A stretch of 64,000 bases of DNA from Amycolatopsis mongoliensis (GTDB lineage Bacteria > Actinomycetota > Actinomycetes > Mycobacteriales > Pseudonocardiaceae). The stretch spans positions 3,534,001-3,598,000 of the forward strand of contig NZ_CP127295.1 in assembly GCF_030285665.1 (NCBI RefSeq), in the 5' to 3' direction. The first letter of the stretch is position 1; the number at the start of each line of letters is the position of its first letter. Position numbers and translations under genes: made by a program. The notes beneath the pieces were generated by a model. The model saw nothing but the letters and a program-made list of their open reading frames with translations, had not been told where the DNA came from and ran no database searches. This document shows positions 44,248 to 52,374 of this stretch, in pieces.

Positions 44248-45291
44248 TCACGCTTGGTCGATCGTGGGCTCGCTGAGCAGGGTGCGGCGAGCCTCGACGC
44301 TGGCGTTCTCGATTACGTGTCGGATCTCCGACGGTGCGACAGCGTGGTCGAGCACAGTGGAGAGCAGCAGCGTCATGGGGTGCTTCGGGTCGGCGTTCTC
44401 GAGCGCGATCCGCGCGACGGTTCCGCTGCCACGCAGGTAGGCGTGCAACGCGATGACGATGGCCAGCTGGCCGGCGACGGGGTCGCAGCTGTGGCGCCAC
44501 AGGTGCAGGACCAGGTTCTCTGCGGCCAGGCGCGTCGCGTCATCGGGGACAGCGAGCAGCGCGCCACGGAACGACAGGGTGGAGAAGGTGGCGGCGAGAT
44601 CGGCGATGACCGCGTCGTCGTTGGACAGCTCGCCGTGGGCGGCAGCACGGATCGCGGCGTCGGCGCGGGCCAGGCGGACGTGTGCGGCGAGATGCCAGCT
44701 GTGGTCGATGGCGGCGGATGTGACGGCGTCGGTGATGTGGGGCTGCAGACGTGCGCGGAGGTTCTCGGGTGCTGGGGTGAACCGCGCCGCGAGGTCGTCC
44801 CGAGACGCGGCGATGGTGTGACCGGCAGCGACGGCGGCCGCCGCGGCCGCGGCGGCTGCGGGGTCGGGCAGGACACCGGTGCGGCCGGCGTCGCGGTAGG
44901 AGCGCCAGCGCGCGCCTTCGGCGACGGCCGGCACGTGCACGACGTCAACGTCAGTGAAGCCGTGTTCGGCCAGCTGCTCGATAACGCTGTCGACGTCGGT
45001 GCGCTGCGGAAGCGACCCGTCGTCGGCGTTGTCCCCATCGACGGTGCGGACGACGATGCCGATGACGCAGGAAACTGGCAGGTCGCCGCATTGCCGGTTG
45101 AAGTGCCGCGCGCAGTCTTCGGCGTGGCCGGTGAGGTGGGTGAGGTCGATCCGGGCGAGCGGGCCGGTGATGACCGAGCCATCGTCGTTGGTGAGTGCGG
45201 TGATCAGCACGAGGGAGTCGTCGGGGATGAAGCCGAGCAGCGCCGGGAGGCTGACGACCATGGTCGTGGTGCTGGCGAGAGTGAGAGACAT
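44248..45291 (-). CDS. DUF4192 family protein
   Basis: A 347-residue protein with the DUF4192 hallmarks: the N-terminal LLGFIPDDSLVLITL-like segment (GFIPDDSLVLI), then CVIGIVVRTVDGD, HAEDCARHFNRQ and a helical C-terminal half with NLVLHLWRHSCDPVAGQ. DUF4192 proteins are common on actinobacterial plasmids and chromosomes, with no known biochemical role. It begins after the 145-residue gene in the same leftward group. Two truncated relatives (43444-43650, 50018-50330) and one diverged paralogue (58361-59341) occur in this window. Confidence 0.85.
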   Translation of the reverse strand: MSLTLASTTTMVVSLPALLGFIPDDSLVLITALTNDDGSVITGPLARIDLTHLTGHAEDCARHFNRQCGDLPVSCVIGIVVRTVDGDNADDGSLPQRTDVDSVIEQLAEHGFTDVDVVHVPAVAEGARWRSYRDAGRTGVLPDPAAAAAAAAAVAAGHTIAASRDDLAARFTPAPENLRARLQPHITDAVTSAAIDHSWHLAAHVRLARADAAIRAAAHGELSNDDAVIADLAATFSTLSFRGALLAVPDDATRLAAENLVLHLWRHSCDPVAGQLAIVIALHAYLRGSGTVARIALENADPKHPMTLLLSTVLDHAVAPSEIRHVIENASVEARRTLLSEPTIDQA

Positions 45292-45349
45292 GAGCGTCCT
45301 TCCCGAGGAGGAGGGAGTACGGGCTGTCGGCGGGGACCGGGGTTGTCGA

Positions 45350-45787
45350 TCAGTGGCCGAGTTCGTCGCGCAGCGTCTGTGCGGCGGTGTGGGCGATCCA
45401 GGGTGGCGACGGTCGCCGGACGTCCCGGCCGGAGGCCGGGATGAATCCGTTGACCGCGACGCTCCAGAAGTCCGGCCAGGGTGGGGCGTCGGTGCGTTCG
45501 CTGCGGTAGATGACGATCACGTCCCGTCCGTCGCGGCGGCGGGCGCGGGCGGTGACCCGGATCGCGATCCGCGTCCAGTCGCGGCGTTGCACGGGCTCGT
45601 CGTAGAGCAGCGAGACCGGTGTGGCGGGCAGCGCCCGGCACAGCTCGACGAGGACGCCGCGCGCGACGTTCCAGGCGCCGAGATCGTCGAGGTTGCCGCG
45701 GCGGGGGACGTTGCAGGCGACCGACTCGGGCAGCACGTAGGAGCGGCTCCAGTCGTAGGGGCTGAACCACAGCTGGTTCTCGGGCAT
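45350..45787 (-). CDS. hypothetical cytoplasmic protein
   Basis: A 145-residue protein with no recognised family. It is rich in Trp and Arg (LWFSPYDWSRSY, RRDWTRIAIRVTARARRR) and appears to form a small alpha/beta domain. Its ATG lies 3 nt after the stop of the small frameshifted upstream gene and it precedes the DUF4192 gene, so all three were probably one transcript. Coding is supported by the clean frame and conserved-looking composition. Confidence 0.6.
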   Translation of the reverse strand: MPENQLWFSPYDWSRSYVLPESVACNVPRRGNLDDLGAWNVARGVLVELCRALPATPVSLLYDEPVQRRDWTRIAIRVTARARRRDGRDVIVIYRSERTDAPPWPDFWSVAVNGFIPASGRDVRRPSPPWIAHTAAQTLRDELGH

Positions 45788-45790
45788 CGG

Positions 45791-45978
45791 TCAGGCCTCC
45801 ACTGTGGTGGCGTCGCCGACAAGGTGGGCTGGCGCGCGCATACCGCGGAGCGACCGCCGGGTTCCGCGGGGTCGGAGACGGTCCGGCGGCCGCCGAGTTC
45901 GGTTTCGATCAGCCGGCACGCCAGCTCGTAGGCGAAATCGCTGTGGTCGCTGGTGTTGGGGACGGTGGATGCGGTCAC
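45791..45978 (-). pseudogene. small gene with a probable frameshift
   Basis: From GTG 45978, preceded by GGAGG, the frame encodes DHSDFAYELACRLIETELGG and looks coding. It does not stop before the next gene. In a neighbouring frame the end reads RAPAHLVGDATTVEA followed by TGA at 45791, 3 nt before the next ATG, which is the natural gene junction. The 188-bp length is not a multiple of three. A one-base indel is therefore likely, either real or a sequencing error. The intact product would have about 62 residues. Confidence 0.5.
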
Positions 45979-46109
45979 GAGGGACCTCCGTGTCGGGTGC
46001 GGATGACCGCGCCCGACCAGCACGCCCGGGGCCCCGGCGCTCGGCAGCTCGGCGCGGCCGAGCTGCGTGAGGTCGGCGCCGGGGTCCCTGGGTGTGCTTT
46101 CCTGGCCGC

Positions 46110-46145
46110 GACCGTCCGCCCCGAACAGCGGGTGCTCGGACGGTC
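46110..46145. repeat. inverted repeat upstream of the small frameshifted gene
   Basis: Perfect 9-bp arms GACCGTCCG (46110-46118) and CGGACGGTC (46137-46145), one of the many GC-rich intergenic hairpins in this array. Confidence 0.5.
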
Positions 46146-46173
46146 TCGCTGCAGCTGGCCGGGGCGTGGGGTC

Positions 46174-46464
46174 CTACTGCGGCTGGGATTTCGCGGCTGG
46201 CTGACGCGTGGCGTGATCGCGGATGACGCGGATGTTGTGGTCGTGTAGGACTTCGGCGTGGCGGCCGTCGTCGGGCACGTACACGAAGGCAGCGGGATCG
46301 TCGATGTTCCTGGTGGTGAAGCAGAGCATGTAGTGGGGGCCGGCGGTCCGGGAGTCGCTGCAGATTTTCTTGGCGTCAGCGACGCTGACCCGCCAGAGAA
46401 CCCGCTGGCGGGTCGGGTTGGTGTGTTTGCTGGCGATGAACACCAGCGCTTCACCTGACGGCAA
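46174..46464 (-). CDS. small hypothetical protein
   Basis: A 96-residue protein with a compact beta-rich appearance (ALVFIASKHTNPTRQRVLWR, HYMLCFTTRNIDD, FVYVPDDGRHAEVLHDHNIR). The start is TTG 46464 with GGAAAGGAC upstream. It lies between the 180-residue zinc protein gene and the small frameshifted gene, all leftward. No family recognised. Confidence 0.6.
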   Translation of the reverse strand: MPSGEALVFIASKHTNPTRQRVLWRVSVADAKKICSDSRTAGPHYMLCFTTRNIDDPAAFVYVPDDGRHAEVLHDHNIRVIRDHATRQPAAKSQPQ

Positions 46465-46494
46465 AGAAGTGTCCTTTCCGGATTGGGCGGAGCG

Positions 46495-47037
46495 TCAGGA
46501 GCGGGTTCGCGGCGGCGCGGTGATCGGGCGGATGCGCAGCGGCGGCGTGAGCAAGTAGCAGGCGGCGGGATGGCCGTAGAGGGTGACGACGTCGTAGCGG
46601 GTCAGCCAGACCGCATGCCAGGCCTCGGCGGGTGCGCCGAGGCGGCGGTCGCTATCCGCGCCGTGGACGGCGTCGGCGTCGATCTTGTGGGCGCTGGCGC
46701 GGTAGTGGCTGCGGCGCCCGGCGACCATCGGGCAAGCCGCGATGGTGTAGGCCGCGCAAAGCGGATGCAGCCCAGGCTCGGTGCTCGCGCAGCGAGCCAG
46801 GTCGGACTCGCGCACGAGCAGAACGAGACGGTCGCCGAGGGCGCGGCCGCAGACGCCGCAGAGCCGCCGGTGGATGGCCGTGCGGGTCTTGGCGGCATCG
46901 ACCGCGCCGATCAGATACCTGCCATCGGCGGTGCGGGGCGTCACCCAGGGGACGACGAGACCACCCAGGATCGGCAAGTGGGCCAGAGCAGTAGGGATCG
47001 GTGGTGCCGAGTCGGCGGAGTCGGGGCAGGAGGGCAT
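46495..47037 (-). CDS. hypothetical protein with a CxxC motif
   Basis: A 180-residue protein with RLCGVCGRALGDRLVLL around residue 70 and later cysteines (LARCASTEP, HPLCAAYTIAACP), a pattern suggesting a small zinc-bound domain. The N-terminus (PILGGLVVPWVTPRTADGRY) is conserved-looking. The ATG at 47037 has AAAGGGA upstream. It follows the glutamine amidotransferase gene in the leftward array. Function unknown; the cysteines recall the zinc-rich neighbours encoded upstream. Confidence 0.6.
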   Translation of the reverse strand: MPSCPDSADSAPPIPTALAHLPILGGLVVPWVTPRTADGRYLIGAVDAAKTRTAIHRRLCGVCGRALGDRLVLLVRESDLARCASTEPGLHPLCAAYTIAACPMVAGRRSHYRASAHKIDADAVHGADSDRRLGAPAEAWHAVWLTRYDVVTLYGHPAACYLLTPPLRIRPITAPPRTRS

Positions 47038-47105
47038 GGCGGTCCCTTTCCGGCCGGGCGCGACGGAGGCCGCCGCGCCCGGCCAGCAGTCGAAGGACGA
47101 GGCGG

Positions 47106-47912
47106 TCAGGCGTTGAGGGCGGGTGCGACGAGGCAGACGCAGTCGTCGAGGTCCTCGCCGCAGTCCACGCAGCAGACGCCGACGAGCAACCGGTAACACC
47201 AGGAGGGGCAGGGCTGGTTGTCGGCCGCGCAGAAGGGGCACGCGCCGCACGCCATACACAGCCCGGTTCCAGGGTCGACGGCGTCGGTGACACCGCAGTA
47301 GTGGCAGCCGTCGTCTAGGCCCCACCACGCGGTCTGGCCGGGGTGGGTGTCGAGGTAGTCGCGGTTGGAGTACCAGGAGCGGTTGTCCCAGTATCCTGCC
47401 TGCTCGTTGAACAGGTAGCCGTGGTCGGGGTAGCGCGGGTTGACGGTCAGGATGACCAGCTTGTTGGACGCGCCGAGCCAGGACTCGATGCGCTGCCGGG
47501 TCGCCAGGCGATCGATGGCCAGGAATCGTTTTGCGGAGAGGATGTCGTCGGCCGCGATGCGGGTGTCCGACCGCGGATCACCCTTGCTCGGGTGGGCTTT
47601 CTTTGGCAGGACTCCGTTGTGGGCCAGGACGGTGCGGGGGTCGCCGCCGATCGGGAAGGGGTGGATGTTGTCTTCGGTGACCGAGCCGTGGGTGGCGTAG
47701 CGGCTGTGGAAGAGGGCGGGCTTGTCGGGGTGCAGGCCGCGCAGGGCGGCGAACTCGTCGATGACGGCGGCGGCGTTCATGCCGCGGCCGGTGATGATGC
47801 GGTCGCCGTCGACGACGGCGTAGCCGTGGCCGTCGTTGTTGTGCACAGCGCCGTTGGCCAGGGCGGTGGTGTCGGGCTGGATCCCGGCGGGAAGGTAGGT
47901 CAGCATGCACAT
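47106..47912 (-). CDS. class II glutamine amidotransferase-like enzyme with zinc-rich tail
   Basis: A 268-residue protein that begins Met-Cys (MCMLTY), so the N-terminal Cys2 can act as the nucleophile that frees ammonia from glutamine. Family motifs follow: FHSRYATHGSV, NIHPFPIGG and LAHNGVL. The last 70 residues contain CHYCG, CMACGACPFC and further cysteines, an added treble-clef-like region. Its start lies inside the end of the amidoligase gene (13-bp overlap), implying translational coupling. The pair would form an amide bond using glutamine-derived ammonia or an amine, with the amidotransferase feeding or trimming the amidoligase substrate. The substrate is unknown. Confidence 0.85.
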   Translation of the reverse strand: MCMLTYLPAGIQPDTTALANGAVHNNDGHGYAVVDGDRIITGRGMNAAAVIDEFAALRGLHPDKPALFHSRYATHGSVTEDNIHPFPIGGDPRTVLAHNGVLPKKAHPSKGDPRSDTRIAADDILSAKRFLAIDRLATRQRIESWLGASNKLVILTVNPRYPDHGYLFNEQAGYWDNRSWYSNRDYLDTHPGQTAWWGLDDGCHYCGVTDAVDPGTGLCMACGACPFCAADNQPCPSWCYRLLVGVCCVDCGEDLDDCVCLVAPALNA

Positions 47913-49195
47913 GCCAGGTCCTCCAGTTCGGCGGTCAGCGGCGCGTACTGCGGGTGGGACAGCAGCCACTGGGTGAAGGCGCCCCAGGTCCACCCGCCAG
48001 CCCGGGTGATGTCGGGGACGGTCAGGTCGCGGGTGTAGGCGACGGAGGCGTCGGCGAAGGCGAGTGCGGCCTGCACGTGCTGGATGTCGAGGCTGGAGGC
48101 GAACACGCGCAGTTCGAAGGTGTCTTCGGGCTGCGCGTTGATCGCCGAGCTGCGCTGCCCGTAGTAGGTGCCCTTGCAGGCGTCTTTGATGTGGTTGCGT
48201 TCGGCGTCGCGGAATGCGGCGTAGCTGCTGGTGCGGCGGGCGACGGTCTGGACGTCGTCGGCGTTGCGGTAGACGAACTTCATCCACCGAAACACGTGAC
48301 ACGGCCCGGCGAAGGCCGCACGGCTGATGTGGACGTGCAATCCGTTGCCGTCGCCGCTGCAGCCGGCGCCCTCGAGCGTCTCGAGCAGATGCCAGGGGAA
48401 CGAGTCGAGGGCCCAGCGGTAGGCCATCGGGTGGGTGACGAGCTCGAACCCGTAGTCGATGCTGCTGTCTTCCTTGAGGTAGCCGAGTCCGTTGAGGGTG
48501 TCGACGGTGTCGTCGATGCGGTCGCACAGGTGCCCGAGCGGAACGTTGATTTCCAGCTCGAAGCCGAGGTAGCGGGGACCGATGCCGTGGAAGACCGGTT
48601 TCGGCTTGTACGAGTAGCTGTGCAGACGGTCGAGATCGTCGTCGGTGTCGTGGTCTTCGCAGTAGGTTCCGCTGTCGATCAGGGTGGTGCAGACGCCGCA
48701 CTCGTAGTAGTCGAGTCGGCTGGCGCAGTCGTCGCACAGGTCGCGGCCGGTCTCGGTGCTGCGTAGTGCGTCGTCGTAGTGGTCGCAGTGGTCGCACAGG
48801 TCGAAACCGTCGAGGCAGTTCGGGCACAGCTGGCGGCCGCCGGTGGCGTAGAGCGGTTCGTAGAGTCGCAGCGGCACGAGGCCCGAGCACCGGGTGCAGG
48901 TGAAGGACTCGTCGGCCTCGTCGAGGGCGTGATTGCGGCAGAGGAATCCGTCGCGGATGAGAATGTCGCACTGATCGCAGGTGCGGTAGCGCTCGGCGCG
49001 CTCGCAGTACTCGCAGATCCGGCCGTCGTTGTCGGTGACCGAGGTGACGTCGGTGATCTGCCCGCATCCGTTGCACTGGTGCAGGGTGCGGACGCAGTCG
49101 TCGCAAGCGGCCAGCGTGGGGCTCAGATGGAGCGGCGTTGTGGTTTCGCTGCCGCAGTCGCCGCAGCGGACGATGTCGTCGACAGGTGTGGTCAT
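47900..49195 (-). CDS. amidoligase (COOH-NH2 ligase) with N-terminal zinc-finger array
   Basis: A 431-residue protein. Residues 1-185 contain about ten CxxC pairs (11-14, 31-34, 41-44, 61-64, 73-76 and on to 166-169), a string of zinc ribbons or treble clefs. The C-terminal domain has YLGFELEINVP (Glu213, Glu215), DYGFELVTHP (Glu251) and GLHVHISR (His287, His289), the metal and ATP-binding residues of the amidoligase family related to glutamine synthetase and gamma-glutamylcysteine ligase. Members are predicted to join an amine to a carboxylate. The ATG at 49195 is preceded by AAAGG. Its end overlaps the amidotransferase start. It may modify a peptide, the wall or a nucleoid protein. Confidence 0.85.
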   Translation of the reverse strand: MTTPVDDIVRCGDCGSETTTPLHLSPTLAACDDCVRTLHQCNGCGQITDVTSVTDNDGRICEYCERAERYRTCDQCDILIRDGFLCRNHALDEADESFTCTRCSGLVPLRLYEPLYATGGRQLCPNCLDGFDLCDHCDHYDDALRSTETGRDLCDDCASRLDYYECGVCTTLIDSGTYCEDHDTDDDLDRLHSYSYKPKPVFHGIGPRYLGFELEINVPLGHLCDRIDDTVDTLNGLGYLKEDSSIDYGFELVTHPMAYRWALDSFPWHLLETLEGAGCSGDGNGLHVHISRAAFAGPCHVFRWMKFVYRNADDVQTVARRTSSYAAFRDAERNHIKDACKGTYYGQRSSAINAQPEDTFELRVFASSLDIQHVQAALAFADASVAYTRDLTVPDITRAGGWTWGAFTQWLLSHPQYAPLTAELEDLACAC

Positions 49196-49228
49196 GGCGG
49201 GTGGCCTTTCGCGCTGTAGACGTGAAAA

Positions 49229-49324
49229 GCGCCCCTCCCGTCGGGAAACCGGGGAGGGGCGCATGGACTGAAGGGAGAGCCGGTGGCGCGGTGTTGGGTG
49301 TTCGGCGCGCACCGCGCTACCGGC
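49229..49324. repeat. two hairpins upstream of the amidoligase gene
   Basis: First: GCGCCCCTCCC (49229-49239) with GGGAGGGGCGC (49252-49262). Second: 15-bp arms with one G-T mismatch (49279-49293 and 49310-49324). They lie in the leader of the amidoligase gene and may terminate, attenuate or protect the transcript. Confidence 0.6.
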
Positions 49325-49778
49325 CCTCGGGGGCGGTGCCCCGGTCCGGGTAGGGAAGCCCCGGGCGGGACACCGAGTGGAGAAACATCAGCAGGCTGGT
49401 CCGCCTGATGCGGTTCGTCGCCTGTGGACGGTTGTCGTTGGTGCTGTGGTGGCCTCCCGGGCCTCGTCGGTGTGCGGGACGCGACGGGGTTTGAGCGCCC
49501 GCGGGCCCGGGGCGTGAAGCCCGGCGGGCTCGTCCGGCCGGTGTGAACCGGCGATCGGAAACGCGCGTGGGTGCGCGGTGCCGCGGCGCCGGTTCACCCG
49601 TGCCGGATGTGGTGGGGCGCCGGGTTCAGGCGCCCCGGGACTGGGGGTGCTGTGCTCTCGATGACCTGCACGGCCGACGGTGCCGGGATCACCTTGTCCG
49701 CGCGGATTTCGCTGTCCTGGCCCAGCGCTGACGCCAGATCAGAACGCGGTCCTTTGCGCCGCAGTGGTTTCTAGGTAG
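49325..49778. repeat. intergenic region with imperfect inverted repeat
   Basis: No gene. An imperfect 21-bp inverted repeat (49533-49553 with 49587-49607, 17 of 21 paired) contains the same GTGAACC core as the repeat upstream of ssb (43140-43217). The rest shows no clear signal. Confidence 0.45.
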
Positions 49779-49997
49779 CTACTTTCGCCGGCGCAGGCGG
49801 TCCGAGATTGACGTGAGCAATATCGGGAGGAAGTACAGCAGGGTGATCGACCCAATCACGGCGACGAAGATGCCGACGATGGTGACCGGCATTCCAAGTA
49901 GTGCAGCGGCGCCGCGGACGCAGTGTTCGGGCACGTGGACTCGAGTGTGGGCTGCATGCGACGGGCCCTTCTTCTCCGCTGGGACAGGGACGTCCAT
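49779..49997 (-). CDS. small membrane protein
   Basis: A 72-residue frame with a hydrophilic start and one strong membrane helix (MPVTIVGIFVAVIGSITLLY, about 36-62) ending in a basic tail SDRLRRRK. The start may instead be the internal ATG before PVTIVG. There is no clear ribosome site, so coding is uncertain, although the helix and tail are typical of small actinobacterial membrane proteins. Confidence 0.4.
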   Translation of the reverse strand: MDVPVPAEKKGPSHAAHTRVHVPEHCVRGAAALLGMPVTIVGIFVAVIGSITLLYFLPILLTSISDRLRRRK

Positions 49998-50017
49998 TCA
50001 GGAACGTCAGAGGTGAC

Positions 50018-50330
50018 TCAGAAGTCGGGTGTGGACGTGGTCAGCTCGGCGCGCAGTTCCTGGGAGATGGCGAAGAAGTCCGGGTCGACCGCGGCCGGGT
50101 CGATACCGTTGCGGTGCATCGCGCGGATCAACTTGCTGAGCTGGGTCGGCCGCGGATCCTTGGCGAAGATCGCAGCGGCGGAGATGCCATCGTGGCGCAG
50201 GTAGGCCGTCGTGGCAGCCAGGACGGCCATCTCCGGTGCATACCGCTCGGGGGCGTGACGCCACAAGTGCAACCAGAGTTCGGCGGAAGATGCGGATGCA
50301 TCGGCGACACTCCGTTCTGCGCCGCGGGCA
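50018..50330 (-). pseudogene. truncated DUF4192 C-terminal fragment
   Basis: The frame reads ELWLHLWRHAPERYAPEMAV, then TTAYLRHDGISAAAIFA and LIRAMHRNGIDP, which parallels the C-terminal half of the DUF4192 protein at 44248 (NLVLHLWRHSCDPVAGQLAI). The N-terminal 240 residues are absent, and no ribosome site or ATG is present. It is a remnant of a more diverged DUF4192 gene, distinct from the near-identical fragment at 43444. Confidence 0.6.
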
Positions 50331-50352
50331 CGCCGCGCGGCCCGGGCGAGGA

Positions 50353-50407
50353 GGACAGAAAGGGCAGGAACGGGCCCGGCACCATGTGTGCGGGCCCGCC
50401 CCTGTCC
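50353..50407. terminator. inverted repeat after the ParB-like gene
   Basis: Nested arms GGACAG (50353-50358) with CTGTCC (50402-50407), and CGGGCCCG (50371-50378) with CGGGCCCG (50391-50398). It starts 27 bp after the stop of the ParB-like gene. Confidence 0.5.
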
Positions 50408-50433
50408 TTTGACAGCGGGGTGACGTCGATCGG

Positions 50434-52374
50434 TTAGCTCGCGGCGCCGGCCAGCTCCGCGGCGGCGACTTCCGGCTCTGCCGGAGCGCCGGTGCCCTCG
50501 GAGAGTTCCCGCGCGATGTCGATCCCGGCACTGACGCGCGACCCACTGCCGCCCGGCTCGGCGACACCGGTGGTACGTGCATCGAGCACGTCGCCGTGCT
50601 GCTCATCGTCGGCCGCGTCGCTGGTGGGGGTCTCGCCGAGCGCCGCGGCGATGACGTCCCGCTCGCTCTGCGGCTCGATGATCAGCTGCTCGACGTCGGA
50701 GGCCGGATAGCCGGCGCCGACGAGTGCGGTCAGGTACTCCTGCGCCGCCTGCTGCGCGTATCGCCACGCGTTGCGCGAGAGCGCCTCCTCCATCGCGCAG
50801 AAGGTGAGGAACATGTCGTAAACGGTCGCCTTACCCGGCGTGGAGGCAGTGGCGACCTTCTCGGACAGGTCGGTCACGGTGCTGCCGACGGGCAGGCCGA
50901 GCAGCTGGCGGGCGAGGGCGTGGTTCTGGTTGAACGCGCGGCGCAGCTCGTAGCCGCCGTGGGCCTTCTGCCGGGCGAGGAACAGCTGCGCGCCCTTGGG
51001 CGCGGTCTTGCGCAGCGCGAACTCGGCCAGCCACTCACGCCGCGGCTTTTCGGAGGCGTCGATCAGCTCGTTGTTCTTGCGCACCCACCGGCGGATGATC
51101 CGCGCCTCGGTGCGGGCGCGTTCGTCGGCGGCCAGCGCAGCTCGCGCGGCCGCGAGGTCGCTCTCCTCGCCCGCGGCGCCCGCACCACCGCCATCACCGG
51201 TGTCGAGTGTGCTGGTGGTGCGGGGGGTGAGGTCGACACGCCCGGCCGGGGCGTGGCTGAGCGCGTGGCCGTGGGCGCGGAAGTCGGCGCAGCCGTAGAC
51301 CGCCACCGGGACGCGGTCGCCGTTGTCGTCGTGGTGGTCGTCCTCGATCCAGGCGCCGTGGCCGGGGCAGGACGCGTGGTCCTGGGCGGTCAGCGCGGTG
51401 TAGGGCGCGTCCTCGGGGCTGGGGCGCAGCCGGTCGAGGGAGCGGGCCTCGCCGGTGTCGAGGGTGAGGCTGCCGCCGAAGATCGTCACCTTGGCGGCGG
51501 CCAGCTCCCGGGTGAGCTTCGTGACCAGGGCGGCGAGCCGCTGCTTCTCGGCGTGTTCGGCGCGCTTGGCGTGGGCGAAAACCTGGAAGTTGTTCGGCTC
51601 GGTGCGCGCGATGCGGACCAGTTCCTTGGCGGTCTCGCGGTCGCCGGCCTTGTCGAACTCGGCGACCACCGCGGCCTGGACCAGGTTGAGGTCGAAGCGT
51701 TCGGCGGCCTTGAGGGCCAGCTCGCTCTCCCCGGCCTGGAGCACCTGCTTGACGTAGGCGGCGCCGTTCCTGCCGCGGGCGAGCTTGCGGGCGATGCCCG
51801 CAGGCGTGAGGTTGAACGCGGCCAGCTGCTGGATGGCCCGCGCGCTGTCGCCGAGCGTCAGCGGCTTACGAAGATCGTTCTCCTCGAGCTGGCGGACGAT
51901 CCGCTCGATCGTGGCCTTGCGCTCGTCGGCCGGCGGCGGGGTCTTCATCCAGACCGGCAACTCGACGCCCGCCGCGCGGGCGTTTTTGAACCGACGTTGC
52001 CCTTCGGTGATCATGACGATGCCGGTCTCGTAGTTGCGGTAGCCATTGGCCGCGGTGTTGATGCCGTTGTTCTTGAAGTTCGCCGTGGTCGCCGGGTCTG
52101 CCTCGGCGTTCTCGGTGCGGACGTTCTCGGCGAGCAGCGCCTCATCCGGGTTGATGTGGATGACGGTGTTGATCTCGGCGTCCCACTGCGCGTGCAACGC
52201 CGCCAGCTCGTCCTCCGACAGCCCTGCGAGCGGGTTACCGCCGGACGCTGCCTCTGCGGTACCGGCGAGGTCGGTAGGGGCGTCTTCGAGGCTGGTCGGT
52301 GCGGGATCGACCTCCGGGGTGGTGGGGTCGGCTTCGTCGGCGCGCTGGGTGGGCAAATCCATCGTGGCGGTCAC
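50434..52374 (-). CDS. ParB-like partition/regulatory protein
   Basis: A 646-residue protein. An acidic N-terminus precedes a ParB/Srx domain with INPDEALLAENVR and the box II motif ITEGQRRFKNARAAG (about 128-142). A helical DNA-binding region follows (KPLTLGDSARAIQQLAAFNL, then TPAGIARKLARG), which is the ParB HTH. The rest (about 330-646) is an actinobacterial-plasmid-specific extension without a known motif. The GTG start has AAGGAG upstream. The ParA-like gene is 33 kb away, so pairing of the two is uncertain. It probably stabilises or regulates the element. Confidence 0.8.
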   Translation of the reverse strand: MTATMDLPTQRADEADPTTPEVDPAPTSLEDAPTDLAGTAEAASGGNPLAGLSEDELAALHAQWDAEINTVIHINPDEALLAENVRTENAEADPATTANFKNNGINTAANGYRNYETGIVMITEGQRRFKNARAAGVELPVWMKTPPPADERKATIERIVRQLEENDLRKPLTLGDSARAIQQLAAFNLTPAGIARKLARGRNGAAYVKQVLQAGESELALKAAERFDLNLVQAAVVAEFDKAGDRETAKELVRIARTEPNNFQVFAHAKRAEHAEKQRLAALVTKLTRELAAAKVTIFGGSLTLDTGEARSLDRLRPSPEDAPYTALTAQDHASCPGHGAWIEDDHHDDNGDRVPVAVYGCADFRAHGHALSHAPAGRVDLTPRTTSTLDTGDGGGAGAAGEESDLAAARAALAADERARTEARIIRRWVRKNNELIDASEKPRREWLAEFALRKTAPKGAQLFLARQKAHGGYELRRAFNQNHALARQLLGLPVGSTVTDLSEKVATASTPGKATVYDMFLTFCAMEEALSRNAWRYAQQAAQEYLTALVGAGYPASDVEQLIIEPQSERDVIAAALGETPTSDAADDEQHGDVLDARTTGVAEPGGSGSRVSAGIDIARELSEGTGAPAEPEVAAAELAGAAS

